Below, in pieces: positions 1-9,331 of a stretch of 64,000 nucleotides of DNA. The DNA lies in NCBI GenBank assembly GCA_902629575.1, contig CACORJ010000001.1:62001-126000 (forward strand). The letters run 5' to 3'. The position numbers and the translations under genes were made by a program. Within the stretch, counting starts at the first letter, position 1; each line of letters starts with the position of its first letter. The notes beneath the pieces were generated by a model. It did not search any database and was not told the DNA's origin. It was given only the letters and a program-made list of their open reading frames with translations. The DNA comes from an uncultured Pelagibacteraceae bacterium. GTDB lineage: Bacteria; Pseudomonadota; Alphaproteobacteria; Pelagibacterales; Pelagibacteraceae.

Positions 1-379
1 AAATATAAATTTTAGCTTTGTTTTTTTCGTATCACCTAAAAAAATAAATAAATTAATTCCTTACCTCAAATACTATTTTTATGACCGGAAAATACTTATA
101 TGTAGAGAAATTTCAAAATATTATGAAGAACTTATAAGAGCAGATTTAGCTAAATTAGAAGAGTTTAAATTCGAACCAAAAGGGGAGTTAACCTTAGTAA
201 TTTCAGAAAAGAATATAAAAAAAAAATCACAAAATTTAAGTGAATCAGATAAAAGAATTATAAATATGATAATTAAAAAATTAAGTGTAAGGGAAATCAC
301 AGATTTGATTAGTCAAATTAGTAAAACTCCAAAAAAAAAAGTTTATGATTATTGTTTGAAATTAAAAAATGAAAAATAG
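1..379 (+). CDS. rsmI: 16S rRNA 2'-O-ribose methyltransferase RsmI, C-terminal part
   Basis: The first 125 codons of the window, read from base 2, are the C-terminal part of RsmI, which methylates the 2'-O of C1402 in 16S rRNA using SAM. The 5' end lies outside the window. Visible are the family's F-x-S-P-K-K stretch (FFVSPKKINK, equivalent to the ESPHR region), the ICREISKYYEE segment (equivalent to LARELTK), the E-P-K-G-E-L turn and a basic helical tail. The following gene starts inside its last codons (ATG at 369, stop TAG at 377-379), so the two are probably co-transcribed. An rsmI-BON-lipoprotein neighbourhood is also known from enterobacteria (rsmI ... dolP), which supports the call. 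Confidence 0.88.
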   Translation, partial: NINFSFVFFVSPKKINKLIPYLKYYFYDRKILICREISKYYEELIRADLAKLEEFKFEPKGELTLVISEKNIKKKSQNLSESDKRIINMIIKKLSVREITDLISQISKTPKKKVYDYCLKLKNEK

Positions 380-962
380 ATTTATAATAATTTTTTTAAT
401 GGGAGTAATTCTTACTGGTTGCGCTGGAGTAGCTTCTAAGGGTATTTTTGGAACTGGAGTAAGTATAGCATTTGATCCAAGGTCAGTCGGCACACAAGTT
501 GACGACTCAATAATGCAAAAAAATTTATTAGCAAGAATTGTTTTGATGGATAAAAAATATTTATTGTCAGTAAAATCAAAAGTACTAGATGGTAGAATTT
601 TCCTTACAGGTAAAGTAGATAATCCCGAAGAAAAACTAAAACTTACAAAACTTGCATGGGAAACTGATGGGGTCAGATCAGTAAGAAATGATATAAAAAT
701 TAAAGAGGAATTTAATTTTCAAAAGTCTGCAAAAGACATTCTTATGACTTCTCAACTCAAATCCTTATTGATCTTTAATAAGAATATAAAAGCTACAAAT
801 TATCAAATTGATACTTATAAAAAGAAAATTTATATCTATGGTATTTCCTTAACTAGTGATGAAAAAAATTTAGTTATTAATAAAGCTAAAGAAATTAAAG
901 ACGTTGAGGATGTCATTGCTAGTATTATTCTTGTTGATGATTTAAGAATTCAAAAAGATTAA
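369..962 (+). CDS. BON-domain outer-membrane lipoprotein (DolP/YraP-like)
   Basis: A 197-aa lipoprotein. The N-terminus is a lipoprotein signal with a hydrophobic stretch and lipobox L-T-G-C, making Cys18 the predicted lipidated residue. The mature part holds two BON-like repeats (about residues 45-115 and 120-190) with the usual V-x-G-x-V pattern (GRIFLTGKVDN; KKIYIYGISLTSDE). BON domains bind phospholipid; the E. coli relative DolP is a dual-BON lipoprotein that supports outer-membrane integrity. Its start overlaps the end of rsmI, matching the enterobacterial neighbourhood. It converges with the malic enzyme gene with a 4-bp overlap. The family is clear, but orthology to DolP is inferred from architecture and context. 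Confidence 0.8.
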   Translation: MKNRFIIIFLMGVILTGCAGVASKGIFGTGVSIAFDPRSVGTQVDDSIMQKNLLARIVLMDKKYLLSVKSKVLDGRIFLTGKVDNPEEKLKLTKLAWETDGVRSVRNDIKIKEEFNFQKSAKDILMTSQLKSLLIFNKNIKATNYQIDTYKKKIYIYGISLTSDEKNLVINKAKEIKDVEDVIASIILVDDLRIQKD

Positions 963-3244
963 TATTTTTTATATTCTATTACATCTGCAGAATAGGCTGC
1001 TATCGATGCTAAATTAATTATTTCTGATGTTGAGCTTCTAAGGGGGGCAATTTCAATAGGCAAACCTAAACCAATCAAAAGTGGGCCAATCACTTTTGTA
1101 TCTCCTAAAGTTTTCATCATTTTATAAGATATTGCAGCGCTGTGTTGGCCTGGCATTATAAGAATATTCGCATTTCCAACTATTTCTGAAAAAGGATATA
1201 GACTTTTATATTCCTTGCTTAAAGCCACATCTGGTTGCATATCACCATCAAATTCAAAGTCTACTTTTTTAGCTTTTAAAATATCAACTGCTTCTCTGAT
1301 ATGTTTAGTTCTACTAGTAAGGGGCTGACCGAAAGTTGAATGTGAAACAAAAGCAATTTTTGGATCAAAACCAAACAATCTTACAACACGTGCACTAGAT
1401 ATTGCTATTTCTGATAATTGTTCTGAAGTCGGATATTCATGAACACTTGTATCCCCAACAAATATAGTTCTGCCTTTATGGACAACCATATTTAAACCAA
1501 ACATTATCTCTCCTGGTCTTGAATTTACTACTTGCATGATTTTTTTTAGTGATGCACCAAATCTTCTAGTGTTACCTGTCACGGCACCATCCGCATCCTC
1601 ACATGCCACCATACATGAAGCCCAAATAACTCTGTCATTTCTAACTAGACGGTCACAATCCCATTCTAACAACCCTTGTTCTCTTTGAAGTTTTCGGAAT
1701 AAGTACTTAACATATTTTTGTCGTTTAGACTTATCTTTAGAGTTGGTAATCTCTATATCAAAATTTTCGTTATAACCAATTTTTTTAATTTGCTCTTTAA
1801 TTTTTTCCTCTTTACCTACTAAGATTGGAGTTCCTAATTTTGAATTTTTAAATGCTATAGCTGCCTTTAGAGTATTTTCATCTTCACCATCAGCAAAAAC
1901 AATTTTTTTTGGATTCTTTTTTATATAATTATTTATACCTTGCATAATGGTTACCGTTGGATCTAATCTTTGTTTTAATTGTTCTTGATATACATCAAAG
2001 TTTTCAATTTTTTTTCTAGCCACACCAGTTTTCATCGCTGCTTTAGCAACAGCAGCTGGAATAATACTTATTAGTCTTGGATCAAAAGTTGATGGAATGA
2101 TGTAATCTTTACCATAATGAGGTCTATCACCTCCCATTGCAGCCACAACTTCATCAGGTACATCTTGTCTTGCAAGTTTTGCAATAGCATCTGATGCTGC
2201 CATCTTCATTTCTTCATTTATAGTCTTTGATCTAACATCTAAAGCTCCTCGAAATATGTATGGAAAACCAATAAGGTTGTTAACCTGATTAGGATAATCC
2301 GATCTTCCGGTAGCAATTATTGCATCATTCCTTACCTCCTCTACTTCCTCAGGGGTAATTTCTGGATCTGGATTTGCACAAGCAAAAATAATTGGATTTT
2401 TAGCCATTTTTTTTACCATACTTTTTGTTAAAGCCCCTTTTGCTGAAAGTCCCAAAAACACGTCAGCATTTTTAATAGCGTCATCCAATGTTCTATTGGA
2501 AGTTTCGATTGCATGCATTGATTTCCACTGATTTAATTTTTCTCTTCCTTTATAAATAACTCCAGTTCTGTCGATCATTGTAATATTTTTTTGTGACACA
2601 CCACTTCTTTTAAATAAGTTTGCACAGGCCATAGCAGACGCTCCAGCACCATTAATTACAACTTTAATTTTTTTTATCGTTTTTTTATTTATATCAAGGG
2701 CATTTATTAAAGCCGCGTTTGTGATTATTGCTGTCCCATGCTGATCGTCATGAAAAACTGGAATATCTAAAATTTCTTTTAGTTTTTCTTCTATAATAAA
2801 ACAATTTGGAGCCGCAATGTCTTCTAAATTAATACCACCGAAAGAAGGAGCAAAATTTTTAATAGAATTAATAATATCCTCTGAGTTTTGAGAATCTATC
2901 TCTAGATCAATTGAGTCTATATCAGCAAATCTTTTAAATAATATAGCCTTTCCTTCCATAACAGGCTTAGAGGCTAAAGCTCCTAAATTTCCCATCCCAA
3001 GTATTGCAGAACCATTGCTTATTACCGCAACTAAATTTCCCTTACTCGTATAATCATATACTGTTTCTGGATTTTTACTTATTGCTCTTACAGGGGCGGC
3101 AACGCCAGGAGAATAAGCTAAGGCAAGATCTCTTTTAGTTGTCATATTTTTTGAGGAAATAATTTCTATTTTTCCTGGTTTTTTATCAGTATGAAATTCT
3201 AATGCCTCTTTTTCGGTGTAGTGATCAGTCTTTGTTTTTTTCAT
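959..3244 (-). CDS. maeB: NADP-dependent malic enzyme with phosphotransacetylase-like domain
   Basis: 761 aa, the usual length of the bacterial multidomain malic enzyme, which oxidatively decarboxylates malate to pyruvate with NADP+. The N-terminal malic domain shows [16 protein letters not shown] near residues 42-57 and the metal/substrate motif DDQHGTAI near 167. An NAD(P)-binding Rossmann segment ([15 protein letters not shown]) follows near 198. From about residue 430 the protein turns into a phosphate acetyl/butyryltransferase-like domain ([33 protein letters not shown]), which is regulatory rather than catalytic in studied MaeB proteins. It is divergent from murJ, with a 50-bp spacer holding both promoters. 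It supplies pyruvate and NADPH, linking to the pyruvate dehydrogenase genes further along. Confidence 0.95.
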   Translation of the reverse strand: MKKTKTDHYTEKEALEFHTDKKPGKIEIISSKNMTTKRDLALAYSPGVAAPVRAISKNPETVYDYTSKGNLVAVISNGSAILGMGNLGALASKPVMEGKAILFKRFADIDSIDLEIDSQNSEDIINSIKNFAPSFGGINLEDIAAPNCFIIEEKLKEILDIPVFHDDQHGTAIITNAALINALDINKKTIKKIKVVINGAGASAMACANLFKRSGVSQKNITMIDRTGVIYKGREKLNQWKSMHAIETSNRTLDDAIKNADVFLGLSAKGALTKSMVKKMAKNPIIFACANPDPEITPEEVEEVRNDAIIATGRSDYPNQVNNLIGFPYIFRGALDVRSKTINEEMKMAASDAIAKLARQDVPDEVVAAMGGDRPHYGKDYIIPSTFDPRLISIIPAAVAKAAMKTGVARKKIENFDVYQEQLKQRLDPTVTIMQGINNYIKKNPKKIVFADGEDENTLKAAIAFKNSKLGTPILVGKEEKIKEQIKKIGYNENFDIEITNSKDKSKRQKYVKYLFRKLQREQGLLEWDCDRLVRNDRVIWASCMVACEDADGAVTGNTRRFGASLKKIMQVVNSRPGEIMFGLNMVVHKGRTIFVGDTSVHEYPTSEQLSEIAISSARVVRLFGFDPKIAFVSHSTFGQPLTSRTKHIREAVDILKAKKVDFEFDGDMQPDVALSKEYKSLYPFSEIVGNANILIMPGQHSAAISYKMMKTLGDTKVIGPLLIGLGLPIEIAPLRSSTSEIINLASIAAYSADVIEYKKY

Positions 3245-3294
3245 TTTAAGTATTTAGATGTACAAATGGGGTAAATTTAAGACTAATATGATTT

Positions 3295-4824
3295 ATGAAC
3301 TTAATTAAGTCAACAGGCACTTTTAGTTTTTTTACAATAATAAGCAGATTACTTGGTTATCTAAGAGATATTCTAATAGCTATATTTTTAGGCACAAGTT
3401 TTTTAGCTGACGTATTTTTTGTGGCATTTAGAATACCAAATACTTTTAGACGATTATTTTCTGAGGGAACTTTTAACGCAGCCTTTGTTCCAAGTTACTC
3501 TTCTGAATTATTAAAAGGAAAAAATAATTCTAATAAATTTGCTAATGATGTTTTTAATTTATTATTTTTGATACTATTTTTTTTAGTTTTATTAGCACAA
3601 ATATTTATGCCAATATTTGTCTCTTTAATTGCCCCAGGTTTTATCGGAGATCATGAAAAAATGAGTTTAGCGATCAATCTTACAAGATTTACATTCCCTT
3701 TTTTATTATTGGTATCTCTATCATCCTTTTTTTCTGCAATACTTAATTCACATAATAGATTCGCTGCTGCTGCAGCTGCACCAATCATATTAAATATTAT
3801 TTTAATTGTTATTTTATCAATATCCAAAATATTAGGAGATGAATTAGTTTACTATTTATCATATGGGGTAACTTTTTCAGGAATATTGCAAATTATATTT
3901 TTATATTATTTTGTAAAAAAATATTTTAAGTTAGAATTTGAATTTAAGGTTAAAATCTCATCTAAAGTACGAATATTTTTTAGAAAATTACTCCCAAGTA
4001 TTTTTTCGTCCGGTGTAACTCAAATAAATATCTTAGTTGGAACAATCATTGCCTCATTTCAGGCTAGTGCAGTATCCTATCTTTATTATGCTGATAGAAT
4101 TTATCAAATTAATTTAGCAATTGCTGGTATCGCTATTGGAGTTGTAATTCTTCCACAATTATCTAAACACATTAAAAAAAATAATAAAAAAAAAATTGAC
4201 TTAATTCAAAATAAAGCATTAGAATTAAGTTTATTTTTAAGTTTACCAGCTTCGGTAGCATTATTCATAGCATCAGAGGAAATAATTTCAGCTCTTTTTG
4301 GATACGGAGAATTTAACAGAAATTCTGTATTAAACTCATCAAAAGCTTTATATTATTTCAGTTTTGGTTTACCTGCTTTTGCAATGATAAAAGTTTTTAG
4401 TAATTTCTTTTTTGCTAATCAAGATACTAAAACACCTTTTTATATTTCCTTGGTATCTGTCATTATTAATATTTTAATAAGTCTATATTTCTTTAATTTG
4501 ATTGGTTTTATAATTATTCCTATAGCAACCACAATTTCATCTTGGTTTAATCTAATAATTTTATTCCTTATTCTTCGAAATAGAAAATTATTTACATTTA
4601 ATGAAATTTTTATAATGAGATTTTTTAAGATAGTATTTTCATCAATTGTTATGGGCTTATTTTTTAATTATTTATTGATATTATTCGATTACCAATTATC
4701 TTTTGATAATTCTTACAAACCAATTTATTTAGTTCTTTCAGTTATTTTAGGGCTTAGTTTTTACTTATTTGTATCTTACTTTATCAAGGCTTTTCAATTA
4801 GATGATATTAAATTAAAGTACTGA
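3295..4824 (+). CDS. murJ: Lipid II flippase MurJ (MviN)
   Basis: 509 aa, almost entirely hydrophobic, with about 14 predicted membrane segments, matching the MOP-superfamily lipid II flippase that moves the peptidoglycan precursor across the inner membrane. Family signatures include the N-terminal TFSFFTIISRLLGYLRDIL segment and the AFRIPNTFRRLFSEGTFNAAFVP loop, whose Arg residues and R-R-L-F-x-E-G are hallmarks of MurJ. The start at 3295 opens directly on this motif. The trpS ATG follows after one base, so the two genes should be in one transcript with nfu and the glucosaminidase gene behind them. Confidence 0.96.
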   Translation: MNLIKSTGTFSFFTIISRLLGYLRDILIAIFLGTSFLADVFFVAFRIPNTFRRLFSEGTFNAAFVPSYSSELLKGKNNSNKFANDVFNLLFLILFFLVLLAQIFMPIFVSLIAPGFIGDHEKMSLAINLTRFTFPFLLLVSLSSFFSAILNSHNRFAAAAAAPIILNIILIVILSISKILGDELVYYLSYGVTFSGILQIIFLYYFVKKYFKLEFEFKVKISSKVRIFFRKLLPSIFSSGVTQINILVGTIIASFQASAVSYLYYADRIYQINLAIAGIAIGVVILPQLSKHIKKNNKKKIDLIQNKALELSLFLSLPASVALFIASEEIISALFGYGEFNRNSVLNSSKALYYFSFGLPAFAMIKVFSNFFFANQDTKTPFYISLVSVIINILISLYFFNLIGFIIIPIATTISSWFNLIILFLILRNRKLFTFNEIFIMRFFKIVFSSIVMGLFFNYLLILFDYQLSFDNSYKPIYLVLSVILGLSFYLFVSYFIKAFQLDDIKLKY

Positions 4825-4825
4825 A

Positions 4826-5827
4826 ATGGGTAAAAAAATATTTTCAGGTGTTCAGCCTACAGGCAATTTACATTTGGGAAATTATTTAGGTGCAATAAAA
4901 AATTTTGTTAAGCTTAATAACGATAATGAAAATGATTGTATATTTTGTGTGGTTGATCTTCACGCAATTACTGTAAAACAAAATTTTGAAGAGCTGCGAA
5001 ATAATATAAGAGAAACTGTAGCGACGTTTATTGCATGTGGAATTAATCATGAAAAAAGCATCATATTTAATCAATCTGCTGTACCAGCACATTCAGAGGC
5101 AGCTTGGATATTAAGTTGTGTTGCTAGGATGGGTTGGTTAAATAGAATGACACAATTCAAAGAAAAAGCTGGTAAAGACAAGGAGAGAGCAAGCATTGGA
5201 TTATATTCCTATCCAATATTAATGGCAGCTGATATTTTATTATACGACTCAAGTCATGTACCAGTAGGAGAAGATCAAAAACAACATTTAGAATTGTGTA
5301 GAGATATTGCTCAAAAATTCAACAATGATTATAGTGTTGGAACTTTTTTTAAAGCTCCAGAGCCTTTAATACAAAAACAATTTGCGAGAATAATGAGCTT
5401 GAAAGATGGAACGAAAAAAATGAGTAAGTCTGAATTATCAGATTTAAGTAGGATAAACTTAACAGATGATAAAGACGTAATGGTTAACAAAATTAAAAAA
5501 GCAAAGACGGATGCTCTACCTATACCGGGTAGTATAGATGAACTTAAAAAAAGACCAGAAGCAAAAAATCTTTTAGGTATATATTCTAGTTTAATGGACT
5601 TAACACTTGAAAAATCTATTTATGAATTTGAAGGTAAAAATTTTTCAGAATTCAAAAGTAAACTTTCTCAAGTTTTAGTTGAAAAAATAAATCCAATTTC
5701 ATTAGAGATAAAAAAGCTGATCAATGAAAAAAAATTTTTAGACAAAATTCTTTTTGACGGCCATGTAAAAGCTAACAATATTGCATCCAAAAAGTTAAAA
5801 AAAATCCACGAAATTATAGGTTTTTAA
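4826..5827 (+). CDS. trpS: Tryptophanyl-tRNA synthetase
   Basis: 333 aa, the standard size of a class I TrpRS, which charges tRNA-Trp. The HIGH-type motif is within PTGNLHLGNYLGA at residues 11-23. The KMSKS loop is present unmodified (KKMSKSE near residue 198). The conserved GEDQKQHLELCRDIA segment, which contacts the substrate, is near residue 149. The gene starts one base after murJ with no separate promoter visible. A 52-bp AT-rich gap separates it from the nfu gene. Confidence 0.97.
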   Translation: MGKKIFSGVQPTGNLHLGNYLGAIKNFVKLNNDNENDCIFCVVDLHAITVKQNFEELRNNIRETVATFIACGINHEKSIIFNQSAVPAHSEAAWILSCVARMGWLNRMTQFKEKAGKDKERASIGLYSYPILMAADILLYDSSHVPVGEDQKQHLELCRDIAQKFNNDYSVGTFFKAPEPLIQKQFARIMSLKDGTKKMSKSELSDLSRINLTDDKDVMVNKIKKAKTDALPIPGSIDELKKRPEAKNLLGIYSSLMDLTLEKSIYEFEGKNFSEFKSKLSQVLVEKINPISLEIKKLINEKKFLDKILFDGHVKANNIASKKLKKIHEIIGF

Positions 5828-5879
5828 GTCTTTTTTTTAAAGAAGTTTAAATTTATAAATTATTGATTATATATTAATA

Positions 5880-6419
5880 ATGTTTGTTCAGACTGAGATA
5901 ACACCAAACCCTAATTCATTAAAATTTTTGCCAGGGAAAATAGTCTCTAATAATGGGTCTTTTGAAATCACAAAAAAAGATGAGGTAAAAAACGAGCTTA
6001 TTAAAAATTTGATATCTGTAAAAGGAGTAGAGGGTATTTTCTTAGGTAAAGATTTTATTTCTGTCAACAAATATGACAATATATCTTGGGATGAAATTAA
6101 ACATATCATAATATCTTTCATTAATGATTTTTACTCAGGTGGAAAACAATTTGTTATTGATAAAAGTCCATTTGAGATTGATGAAAATCTTGGAGAAATT
6201 GAAACGAAAATTGTTAAAATTTTAGATCAAAAGATAAAACCTGCAGTGGCTAGAGATGGTGGTGATATCAAATTTAAAGGATTTAAGGACGGTGTAGTGA
6301 CCGTTCAACTGCAAGGTAGTTGTTCAGGATGTCCAAGCTCAACTATAACTTTAAAACAAGGAGTTCAAAATCTTCTATGTCACTATTTACCTGAGGTAAA
6401 AGAAGTAATAGCAGTATAA
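5880..6419 (+). CDS. Nfu-type Fe-S cluster carrier protein
   Basis: 179 aa with two domains. An N-terminal Nfu_N domain (about 1-87) opens with the family signature QTEITPNPNSLKFLPGK. The C-terminal NifU-like domain (about 105-175) ends in GSCSGCPSS, with the cluster-coordinating CxxC at Cys148 and Cys151. This is the architecture of mitochondrial NFU1 and alphaproteobacterial Nfu, which pass 4Fe-4S clusters to targets such as lipoate synthase. That is relevant here because the window also encodes lipoylated dehydrogenase subunits and MiaB. The next gene's ATG begins at the base following its stop codon, so translation is probably coupled. Confidence 0.93.
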   Translation: MFVQTEITPNPNSLKFLPGKIVSNNGSFEITKKDEVKNELIKNLISVKGVEGIFLGKDFISVNKYDNISWDEIKHIIISFINDFYSGGKQFVIDKSPFEIDENLGEIETKIVKILDQKIKPAVARDGGDIKFKGFKDGVVTVQLQGSCSGCPSSTITLKQGVQNLLCHYLPEVKEVIAV

Positions 6420-7505
6420 ATGAGAAAAATTTTTAAAAACAAAAAAATAAAAGTTTTTAAAACTCTAGATGAAAATAATCTTGGACCTCTTGCAAGAATT
6501 TTTTTAAGTAGTTTTGTAATCATTTTTATATTTTACTCATTGCCCATAATTATAAATTTTACTGACAATAATATTTTAAATACCAAGGAATTTAGAAATA
6601 ATTCAAAAACTGTACTAGCTTATGCCTTAGATAATCAGAAAAATAAAATTTTTGAAAAAGACGAAAATTATGACGAAAGTGATTTGTTAGTTGATATTTA
6701 CAGTTTAAATGAAAAAGAAACCGACGCGGTTAGACTTGATGCCACAACAATCAAGCAACTTTATGAAGATACTGGTTATAAGTTAGATGACATTAGAAAA
6801 AATAAATTAGTGAAACCAGTTGCATTAGACTCTTTCCCTCGTGAAATTAAGATGATTGAAAATACAAAAAAAAGAAAAGAGTTTTTTATACAAATAGTGT
6901 TACCTTTAATACTTCAAGAAAATAATAACATTAGACTCGATAGAAAAAGATTATTCAGCATTATAAACAAGAGTAATAATTCAGATCTCGAGAAAAAATG
7001 GTTAGATAAAAAATATAAACAATATGGAATTCCATCTAAAGATTTGTCCACATTAAAAATAAGAATGGATGAAATTCCAGTATCTCTTGCATTAGCGCAA
7101 GCAGCAAAAGAAACAGGCTGGGGTACTTCGAGGTTTGCACAAGAGGGTAATGCACTATTTGGCCAATGGACTTGGTCTGGTGAAGGGTTAAAACCCAAAG
7201 AGGCTGATGAAAGCAAAGGACATAAAGTAATGAGATTTAATGTTCTTCAAGCATCAGTAAGGGCGTATCAAAGAAATCTTAATACTCATAAAACTTATAA
7301 GGAATTTAGAATAGCTAGAGCTTATCTAAGGGATTCAGGAAAATCCCTAGATAGTATTATTCTATCGCAATACTTAGATGAATATGCTGAGACAGGACAA
7401 CAATATGTCAAAACTTTACAAAAAATTATTGAGCAGAACGACTTAAAGGATTTTGACAATGCAAAACTTTTACCATCAAGTCTCGAGTTAGAAAGCCTTA
7501 TTTAA
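6420..7505 (+). CDS. Bax-like glucosaminidase (GH73 family)
   Basis: 361 aa. A single hydrophobic segment (about residues 27-46, FLSSFVIIFIFYSLPIIINF) anchors it to the inner membrane with the rest in the periplasm. The C-terminal half is a glucosaminidase domain with AQAAKETGWGTSRFAQEGN, where the Glu near residue 231 is the expected catalytic acid. It continues with LFGQWTW and a Y-x5-F-R-x-A-R region typical of the Bax / GH73 group. The predicted role is cleavage of N-acetylglucosamine linkages in peptidoglycan during growth. It is immediately downstream of nfu, and its 3' end meets the opposing deacetylase gene with a 4-bp overlap. The domain is clear; the exact substrate bond is not established by sequence. 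Confidence 0.86.
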   Translation: MRKIFKNKKIKVFKTLDENNLGPLARIFLSSFVIIFIFYSLPIIINFTDNNILNTKEFRNNSKTVLAYALDNQKNKIFEKDENYDESDLLVDIYSLNEKETDAVRLDATTIKQLYEDTGYKLDDIRKNKLVKPVALDSFPREIKMIENTKKRKEFFIQIVLPLILQENNNIRLDRKRLFSIINKSNNSDLEKKWLDKKYKQYGIPSKDLSTLKIRMDEIPVSLALAQAAKETGWGTSRFAQEGNALFGQWTWSGEGLKPKEADESKGHKVMRFNVLQASVRAYQRNLNTHKTYKEFRIARAYLRDSGKSLDSIILSQYLDEYAETGQQYVKTLQKIIEQNDLKDFDNAKLLPSSLELESLI

Positions 7506-8563
7506 TTCTCCATTATTATAAATTGAGTTCCAAACCACCTCCATTTACCTTCATCGTTTAACGAACAATTTATTCTTCCTCTTCTAGGTTTGAAAGATTC
7601 TCTAAATTTAATTTTTACAACATTACTATCATGTACTATTTGAGATTTCTCCCATTTACCTCCCTCATTAGAATAACAAGAAATACTTTTAATATTTTTT
7701 TGATTTTTAAAAAATTCTACAGAAAATTTTGGTGGATTTTTTTGCTTATCAATTTTTTTTTCAAAAGGATATAAATTTTTATATTCCAGTGGATATGTTT
7801 TAATTATAGACTTAAATCTTTTTAATTCTCCATAATTCTCGTTGATTGGAAATCTAGGAAGTTGAAATTTTTCTTTATTAACATCTATTACCCCAGAGTG
7901 TTGACCAAAAGCTAAATCAAAATTATTTGAAATGTAATTTCTCATAAATTCACTATATTCTCCAAAAGGATATGAAAATAAATTAGGCACGTAACCAAGT
8001 TTGTCTTTAAAAATTAAATTTGCTTTTTTTATATCTTTAATAAATTCATCTTTACTTTTCTCAATTAAATATTCATGTGAATGAGAATGATGGCCGATTA
8101 CAGCAAAACTTTCTTTTGCGACTTCATTTATTTGTTCCCATGTCATATAACCTTTATGACCAACAGGCTCAGTTGAAATAAATAAAAGGAAAGGAATTTT
8201 ATTCTCTTTTAAATAGGGCCATGCAAAATCATAAAATGATTGAAAACCATCATCTATAGTCAAGAGTATTTTTTTTTGTTTTTTGGGACTATCAAAATTT
8301 TCTTTAAATTTATCTGGGTGAATAAATTTATAATTCAAATCTTCTATCAATCTTAAATGTTCTTTAAAGACGTTCATTCGAATATTTGTAGAAGGGTATT
8401 TATTTTCATTAAATCTATGGTACATAATAGACAATACACCTTCATCTTCTGAATATTGTTTGATATTATTTTGATCTGCTTTAGAGTTTGTTGAAATTAA
8501 AAAAAAGAAAATGAATAATTTGATAATTGATGCTGCTAATAAAAAAATATTTTTAATGCTCAT
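7502..8563 (-). CDS. Secreted polysaccharide deacetylase (NodB/CE4 family)
   Basis: 353 aa with an N-terminal signal peptide (hydrophobic residues 6-23, cleavage predicted after S-K-A near residue 29). The CE4 fold is marked by IMYHRF near 46, the catalytic/metal motif TIDDGFQSFYDFAWPYL near 100 (first Asp pair) and the metal-binding H-x3-H in GHHSHSHEYL near 156. The C-terminal ~90 residues form a separate region without a recognisable family. It likely removes N-acetyl groups from peptidoglycan or an exported glycan. The start codon at 8561-8563 places 53 bp of the gene inside the 5' end of divergent tsaB. No later in-frame Met precedes the catalytic domain, so the overlap appears real unless a rare start codon is used. 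Confidence 0.83.
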   Translation of the reverse strand: MSIKNIFLLAASIIKLFIFFFLISTNSKADQNNIKQYSEDEGVLSIMYHRFNENKYPSTNIRMNVFKEHLRLIEDLNYKFIHPDKFKENFDSPKKQKKILLTIDDGFQSFYDFAWPYLKENKIPFLLFISTEPVGHKGYMTWEQINEVAKESFAVIGHHSHSHEYLIEKSKDEFIKDIKKANLIFKDKLGYVPNLFSYPFGEYSEFMRNYISNNFDLAFGQHSGVIDVNKEKFQLPRFPINENYGELKRFKSIIKTYPLEYKNLYPFEKKIDKQKNPPKFSVEFFKNQKNIKSISCYSNEGGKWEKSQIVHDSNVVKIKFRESFKPRRGRINCSLNDEGKWRWFGTQFIIMEN

Positions 8564-8897
8564 TAAAGATAAGAATGTTTATAGTGTTAGTTATGAAAAT
8601 AGTAAAACTAATTATGAAAAATTAACAATTTTAATTCATGAATTTTTAAACAATTATAATCTTAAATTAAATGAAATTTCGAGATTATATATAAATCGAG
8701 GCCCAGGGAGTTTTGCAGGTATTAGAAATTCTATAGCTATTGCAAAAGCTTTGCATGTTGCAAAAAGTATTGACTATTATTGTTTTAGTTTTGATGATTT
8801 TGATCAAATAAATAACAATAAATATGAAAATATTCCAAATTTATGTGATAAAATGAATATTAAAAAAAATTTGATTAATCCCATTTATTTAAGTTAA
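8511..8897 (+). CDS. tsaB: TsaB-like t6A biosynthesis protein, short form
   Basis: 128 aa. The N-terminal ASKHA signature (NLIIDAANKKIFLML) and the R-G-P-G-S-F-A-G-I-R-N-S-I motif near residue 64 identify TsaB (YeaZ), the partner of TsaD in making N6-threonylcarbamoyladenosine on ANN-decoding tRNAs. Typical TsaB proteins are around 200-230 aa; this one stops after the first ASKHA half. The next gene starts 8 bp later, so no remnant of the second half remains. This suggests a reduced TsaB keeping the TsaD-dimerising lobe, not a frameshift. The rimI gene that often follows tsaB is absent. The 5' end overlaps the divergent deacetylase gene by 53 bp. Confidence 0.82.
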   Translation: MNNLIIDAANKKIFLMLIKDKNVYSVSYENSKTNYEKLTILIHEFLNNYNLKLNEISRLYINRGPGSFAGIRNSIAIAKALHVAKSIDYYCFSFDDFDQINNNKYENIPNLCDKMNIKKNLINPIYLS

Positions 8898-8905
8898 AAT
8901 TAAGT

Positions 8906-9331
8906 ATGACAGATAAATTAGAGCAAAAATTCCAGAGAAAAGGTCTTAAATTAACTGACCAAAGAAGAACAATAGCAAAAGTAATATTAGAGTCGAAGGA
9001 AGAATACGGAGAGTCAGATCATCCTGATGTTGATGAGTTGTATAATAGGGTTTCTAAAATTGATCCCAAAATAAGTATCGCTACAGTTTATAGAACTGTA
9101 AAACTTTTTGAAGAAGCAGGAATATTAACTAAACATGATTTTAAAACTGGAAAAGCTAGGTATGAATTAAATGATGATCATAATCATTTGATAGATATAA
9201 AAACTGGAGAAATTATAGAATTTGTTGATGAAGAAATTAACCAAATTCAGCAAAAAATTGCAGAAAAGTATGGATACTCTTTAGTAGATCATAGATTAGA
9301 GCTCTATGGTGTTAAAAAAAAATCTCAATAA
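8906..9331 (+). CDS. fur: Ferric/manganese uptake regulator family protein (Fur/Mur)
   Basis: 141 aa Fur-family repressor with an N-terminal winged helix (KLTDQRRTIAKVILES ... SIATVYRTVKLFEEAGIL, residues 15-75) and a C-terminal dimerisation domain. Metal-site residues are seen in YELNDDHNHLIDIKTGEIIEF. The CxxC structural zinc motif of enterobacterial Fur is missing, as is usual for alphaproteobacterial Fur/Mur proteins that respond to iron or manganese. It sits between tsaB and miaB; its stop is directly followed by the miaB ATG. A second Fur-family gene of the Irr type is encoded at 24.8 kb, giving the window both of the usual alphaproteobacterial iron regulators. Confidence 0.92.
   Translation: MTDKLEQKFQRKGLKLTDQRRTIAKVILESKEEYGESDHPDVDELYNRVSKIDPKISIATVYRTVKLFEEAGILTKHDFKTGKARYELNDDHNHLIDIKTGEIIEFVDEEINQIQQKIAEKYGYSLVDHRLELYGVKKKSQ

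Noticed and set aside
8890-8906. Frameshift that truncates tsaB
   Set aside because: Only 8 bp lie between the tsaB stop and fur, so no downstream remnant exists to be joined.
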